Source: Microvirga zambiensis WSM3693
GTDB taxonomy: Bacteria; Pseudomonadota; Alphaproteobacteria; Rhizobiales; Beijerinckiaceae
Reading direction: 5' to 3'
Assembly: GCF_016735695.1 (NCBI RefSeq)
Contig: NZ_JAERQD010000027.1
Coordinates: forward strand, 1-64,000
Length of the DNA: 64,000 nt
The notes below the pieces were generated by a model that did no database searches, was not told the DNA's origin, and was given only the letters and a program-made list of their open reading frames with translations. The translations under genes and the position numbers were made by a program. Shown one piece after another: positions 61,049 to 64,000 of the stretch. Each line of letters opens with the position of its first letter. Within the stretch, counting starts at the first letter, position 1.

Positions 61049-62482
61049 ATGGATGAGAGCAGAAAGCTTTTCGTCGGCCCCCGCCTGAAGCGCCTGCGGC
61101 GCGAGCTCAATCTGAGCCAATCCCGCATGGCCGAGGAGCTCGGGTTATCGCCGAGCTATCTCAACCTGATGGAGCGCAACCAGCGCCCGATCACGGCACA
61201 GGTGCTGATCCGCCTGGCCCATGCCTATTCCCTCGACCCGCGGGAATTCGCCAACGACGACGACGGGCGCATCGTGTCGGACCTGGAGGAGGTTTTCGCC
61301 GATCCGCTCTTCCGCTCGACGCCGGTCGCGCGTCTCGAACTGCGCGAGGCCGTGGAGAGCGCTCCCTCGCTGGTCGACGCCATCAACCGCCTCTACCGAG
61401 CCTATCAGGCCCTGCGCGGCGCCCGCGAGGCGGTGACGCCGAACTTGAGCGATCGCGACCGGGCCGAGGGCGCGCTGCAGGTCAACCCGGTCGACCGGGT
61501 GCGCGAGCTGATCCACGATGCCCGAAACCATTTTCCCGAACTGGACGAGGCTGCCGAAGCCCTCGCCTCGGACCTTGCCGCGACCGGCCACGAGCCGTTC
61601 TTCGCCATCGCCGAGCGTCTGCACGCCCGGCACGGAATCCGGGTGCGGGTGATGCCCGTCGACGTGATGCCGGATTCATTGCGCCGCTACGACCATCACC
61701 GCCGGCAGCTCTTGATCTCCGAACTGGTAGATCCTTCCGGCAGGACCTTCCAGGCCGCCTACCAATTGGCCTTCGCCGAAATGCGCGAGACCATCGATGC
61801 GCTCGCCACCCGCCTGGAGCCCGTCGACGGGCCGGCGCGGCGCCTCCTGCGGGTCTCGTTCGGCAATTACTTCGCCGGCGCGCTGATGATGCCCTACGGT
61901 AAATTCCACGCGGCGGCGGAGGCGCTCGGCTACGACGTCGAGGTGCTCGGCGCCCGCTTCGGCGCGAGCTTCGAGCAGGTGGCGCACCGGTTGACGACGC
62001 TCGCCCGCGCCAATGCCCGCGGCATCCCCTTCTTCCTGGTGCGGGTCGATTCGGCCGGCAACGTCTCGAAGCGCTTCTCCTCCGGCCGCTTCCCGTTCTC
62101 GCAGTTCGGCGGCACCTGCCCGCTCTGGAACCTGCACTCGACCTTCCGCACACCGGGTCAGGTGGCGACCCAGATCGTCGAGCTGCCGGATTCCTCGCGC
62201 TGGTTCTCCATCGCCCGCACGGTCAGGCGCGCCTTCAATCCCTGGGGCGCTCCCGATCCGCAATTCGTGGTCGGCCTCGGCTGCGAGCTGAAATATGCCC
62301 ACCGCCTCGTCTATGCCCGCGGCCACGACCTCGCCTCCGCCGACGCCACGCCCATCGGCATCAATTGCCGCCTGTGCGAAAGGGCCGCCTGCCCGCAGCG
62401 CGCGGCGCCGCCTTTGATGCATGCGCTGATCGTCGACGAGATGAAGCGCGGAATCTCGCCGTTCGAGTTCGACGCGACCTGA
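61049..62482 (+). CDS. XRE family regulator, ScfR/RamB type
   Basis: 477 residues. N-terminal Cro/C1 HTH (RLKRLRRELNLSQSRMAEEL, GLSPSYLNLMERNQRPITAQ), a central IrrE-like domain (about 160-330) and a C-terminal cysteine-rich DUF2083 domain with CRLCERAACPQRAAPP. This architecture is that of regulators that sense short acyl-CoA or acetate-linked metabolites and control aceA (RamB, ScfR, MccR). The position opposite aceA supports that role. The ATG lies one base after a palindrome with no Shine-Dalgarno, so the message may be leaderless. Confidence 0.88.
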   Translation: MDESRKLFVGPRLKRLRRELNLSQSRMAEELGLSPSYLNLMERNQRPITAQVLIRLAHAYSLDPREFANDDDGRIVSDLEEVFADPLFRSTPVARLELREAVESAPSLVDAINRLYRAYQALRGAREAVTPNLSDRDRAEGALQVNPVDRVRELIHDARNHFPELDEAAEALASDLAATGHEPFFAIAERLHARHGIRVRVMPVDVMPDSLRRYDHHRRQLLISELVDPSGRTFQAAYQLAFAEMRETIDALATRLEPVDGPARRLLRVSFGNYFAGALMMPYGKFHAAAEALGYDVEVLGARFGASFEQVAHRLTTLARANARGIPFFLVRVDSAGNVSKRFSSGRFPFSQFGGTCPLWNLHSTFRTPGQVATQIVELPDSSRWFSIARTVRRAFNPWGAPDPQFVVGLGCELKYAHRLVYARGHDLASADATPIGINCRLCERAACPQRAAPPLMHALIVDEMKRGISPFEFDAT

Positions 62483-62484
62483 CA

Positions 62485-63225
62485 TCAGGCTCGCAAGCGC
62501 TTGGGAAGCGGGTCGTCGAGCCAATGGTCGAGGAAGCGGTCGAGCCAGCGGGACACGTGCGGATCGTGCTGGAAGCGCCCGGCCAGCTGCCGGATGCGGT
62601 CCTGTGCGCCGGGCATGCGCAGGCGCTCCTCGGCCATCACCGTCCAGCGGCACATCATGGCGTGCGTGACTTCCGGATGGAACTGCAGGCCGAAGGCTTT
62701 CTCGCCGGACCGGATCGCCTGGGTCGGAAAGTCGTCGCCGGTCGCCAGGGTCTCGGCCCCGGTGGGGCAGTCGAAACCTTCCCGGTGCCAGTGGTAGACA
62801 TGGCTCGGCCAGGGAACGCCCCAATCCTCGCTCAGAGTCTGGCCCGCCTGCGTCGGCAGCAGTGGATAATAGCCGATCTCGGCACGGCCCTCGGGATGGG
62901 CCCAGACGCGGGCGCCGAGATGCTTCGCCATCATCTGCGCCCCGAGGCAGAGGCCGAGATAGGGCTTGTTCTCCTTGAGCGCCACGCCGATCCAATCAAT
63001 TTCGGCCTTCACGAAATCGTCAGGATCGTTGGCGCTCATCGGCCCGCCGAAAATCACGGCGCCCGCATGACCGGCCAAAGTCTCCGGCAGCGGATCGCCG
63101 AAACGGGGACGGCGGATATCAAGGGGATAGCCGCGCTCCCGAAGCAGGCGCCCCACCCGCCCGGGCGTCGAATGCTCCTGGTGCAGGACGACCAGGATTG
63201 GTGCCTTGGGGGCTCGCCTAGGCAT
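62485..63225 (-). CDS. class I glutamine amidotransferase-like protein
   Basis: 246 residues. Nucleophile elbow GLCLGAQMMAKHLGA with Cys93, and the His-Glu pair in FGLQFHPEVTH. YHWHREGFDCPTGAETLATG and IFGGPMSANDPDD are as in GMP-synthase-like stand-alone amidotransferases, which include gamma-glutamyl hydrolases and proteins of unclear substrate. Convergent with the ScfR gene, two bases apart. Confidence 0.9.
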   Translation of the reverse strand: MPRRAPKAPILVVLHQEHSTPGRVGRLLRERGYPLDIRRPRFGDPLPETLAGHAGAVIFGGPMSANDPDDFVKAEIDWIGVALKENKPYLGLCLGAQMMAKHLGARVWAHPEGRAEIGYYPLLPTQAGQTLSEDWGVPWPSHVYHWHREGFDCPTGAETLATGDDFPTQAIRSGEKAFGLQFHPEVTHAMMCRWTVMAEERLRMPGAQDRIRQLAGRFQHDPHVSRWLDRFLDHWLDDPLPKRLRA

Positions 63226-63589
63226 GGCATCGCTCCGAAGGGCGGATTTTCGGGATGTGACGGGGGCAGTCGCGCGGGATCATGGATCGATTATTCAGGA
63301 CAAGGCCCGCCCTCCGCAAGGGGCTCGAGGGAAAGGAGCATGAAGGAAGGCGACCCTTTCCGGCGGCCATGCGTTATTGACCCGAAGAGGCTGGGCAAAA
63401 GAGATCAGCCCTCTAAATAGCCCTCGGAACGATATCATGGATCGGCCGCGGCGCGGCGTTCTTTTGCATGGATGTGCAAAGATGATAGAACCCTCTGATT
63501 CCTACGCATGACGTCCAAGGCATTCAGGGCATGTCTCCCCCGTTCTGCGGAAAACTCCACCGGCGTCCAGCGCGACAGAAAGAGAAACC
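63226..63589. other. 360-base stretch with one possible 26-residue peptide
   Basis: A plus-strand frame at 63340-63420 reads MKEGDPFRRPCVIDPKRLGK then RDQPSK, after GAGGGAAAGGAGC. Short, unproven. Otherwise the region is the promoter of the response regulator. Confidence 0.3.
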
Positions 63590-63976
63590 GTGACCGACAG
63601 CATAAGCGAAGGTGATCTCAACGGCCTGCGGATCCTCGTTGTGGAGGACGAAGCTGCGATCTCCCTGCTCCTGGAGGACATGCTTCTCGATTTCGGCTGC
63701 GAGGTGATCGGCCCGGCCGCCCGCCTGTCGGCAGCCCTCGAGGCGGTGGGCCGTGAACAGGTCGATCTGGCGATCCTCGACGTGAATGTCGCCGGCGAGC
63801 CGATCTATCCGGTGGCCGAGGCTCTGGCGCAGCGCTCGATCCCCTTCGTGTTCTCCACCGGCTATGGCAGCGCCGGAATCCGCGACACCTTCCGCGACCG
63901 CCCGGTCCTGCAGAAGCCCTTCGCCCAGCACGATCTGAAGCAGAAGCTTCTGATGGCCCGCACCAAAGCGCCGTAA
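63590..63976 (+). CDS. single-domain response regulator
   Basis: 128 residues starting at GTG 63590 with AAAGAGAAACC ahead. Receiver: LRILVVEDEAAISLLLEDML, phospho-acceptor Asp64 in LAILDVNVAGEPI, FSTGYG and switch lysine in VLQKPFAQHDL. No output domain. Such receivers are often partners of HWE kinases in rhizobia, which fits the kinase-rich run 10 kb away, but no gene here tells which kinase it serves. Confidence 0.88.
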   Translation: MTDSISEGDLNGLRILVVEDEAAISLLLEDMLLDFGCEVIGPAARLSAALEAVGREQVDLAILDVNVAGEPIYPVAEALAQRSIPFVFSTGYGSAGIRDTFRDRPVLQKPFAQHDLKQKLLMARTKAP

Positions 63977-64000
63977 CGGAAGCGATATACGCCGTCGTTC

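Noticed and set aside
63426..63460. EcfG-type stress promoter (GGAAC ... CGTT) upstream of the response regulator
   Set aside because: The two elements are 26 bases apart, too far for the usual 16-17 base spacing.

Overview
The window reads as chromosomal DNA of a GC-rich alphaproteobacterium of the order Hyphomicrobiales (Rhizobiales), probably near Microvirga, Bosea or Methylobacterium. The case rests on many HWE/HisKA_2-type kinases, a bacteriophytochrome with its heme oxygenase, DUF6894 and DUF4170 small proteins, a tartrate cluster like that of Agrobacterium vitis, a cyo quinol oxidase, and long intergenic hairpin repeats of rhizobial style. Genus is an inference; no rRNA gene is present. 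Function calls rest on motifs read by eye and on remembered families, not on searches.

Layout. 1-2.7 kb: accessory genes (PilZ protein, 5'-truncated hydratase pseudogene, DUF6894 protein, a coupled HTH/zinc-ribbon pair). 3.0-8.7 kb: right part of an integrative element (repeat-containing protein, DUF3987 ATPase, small proteins, tyrosine integrase) ending in the 3' half of a tRNA-Ala(CGC)-like gene; the left end is not in the window. 8.9-11.9 kb: small exported or hypothetical proteins and an orphan Bug-family binding protein. 12.0-18.2 kb: a complete tartrate-to-pyruvate cluster (ttuA divergent from ttuBCDE). 18.7-25.3 kb: exported metallo-beta-lactamase-fold phosphodiesterase, then an FMN enzyme with altered active site, RidA, an amino-acid oxidase-like flavoprotein, a peptide/opine-type binding protein and a LysR regulator. 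25.3-33.7 kb: M20 amidohydrolase, polar amino-acid ABC transporter, a decarboxylase/binding-protein-like gene, divergent MocR regulator, and a HAD phosphatase overlapping an APH-type kinase. 34.4-40.9 kb: cyoABCD-surf1 and an MHS-type transporter. 41-47 kb: small genes of mostly unknown function, a methyltransferase, DUF454 and TetR. 47.3-59.1 kb: one long minus-strand run joining a YehZYXW/OsmF-type osmoprotectant importer to heme oxygenase, bacteriophytochrome, two response regulators (one fused to a kinase), an HWE kinase and an amidase. 59.2-64 kb: DUF4170, isocitrate lyase with a divergent XRE regulator, glutamine amidotransferase, and a single-domain response regulator.

How the genes fit together. 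Most of the window is uptake and catabolism of small acids and amino compounds feeding pyruvate and the glyoxylate shunt, plus a quinol oxidase. The most notable arrangement is the light-sensing/two-component module translationally chained to an osmoprotectant importer. The most unusual single protein is the FMN enzyme at 19699-20793, which appears to lack three classic active-site residues of its family.
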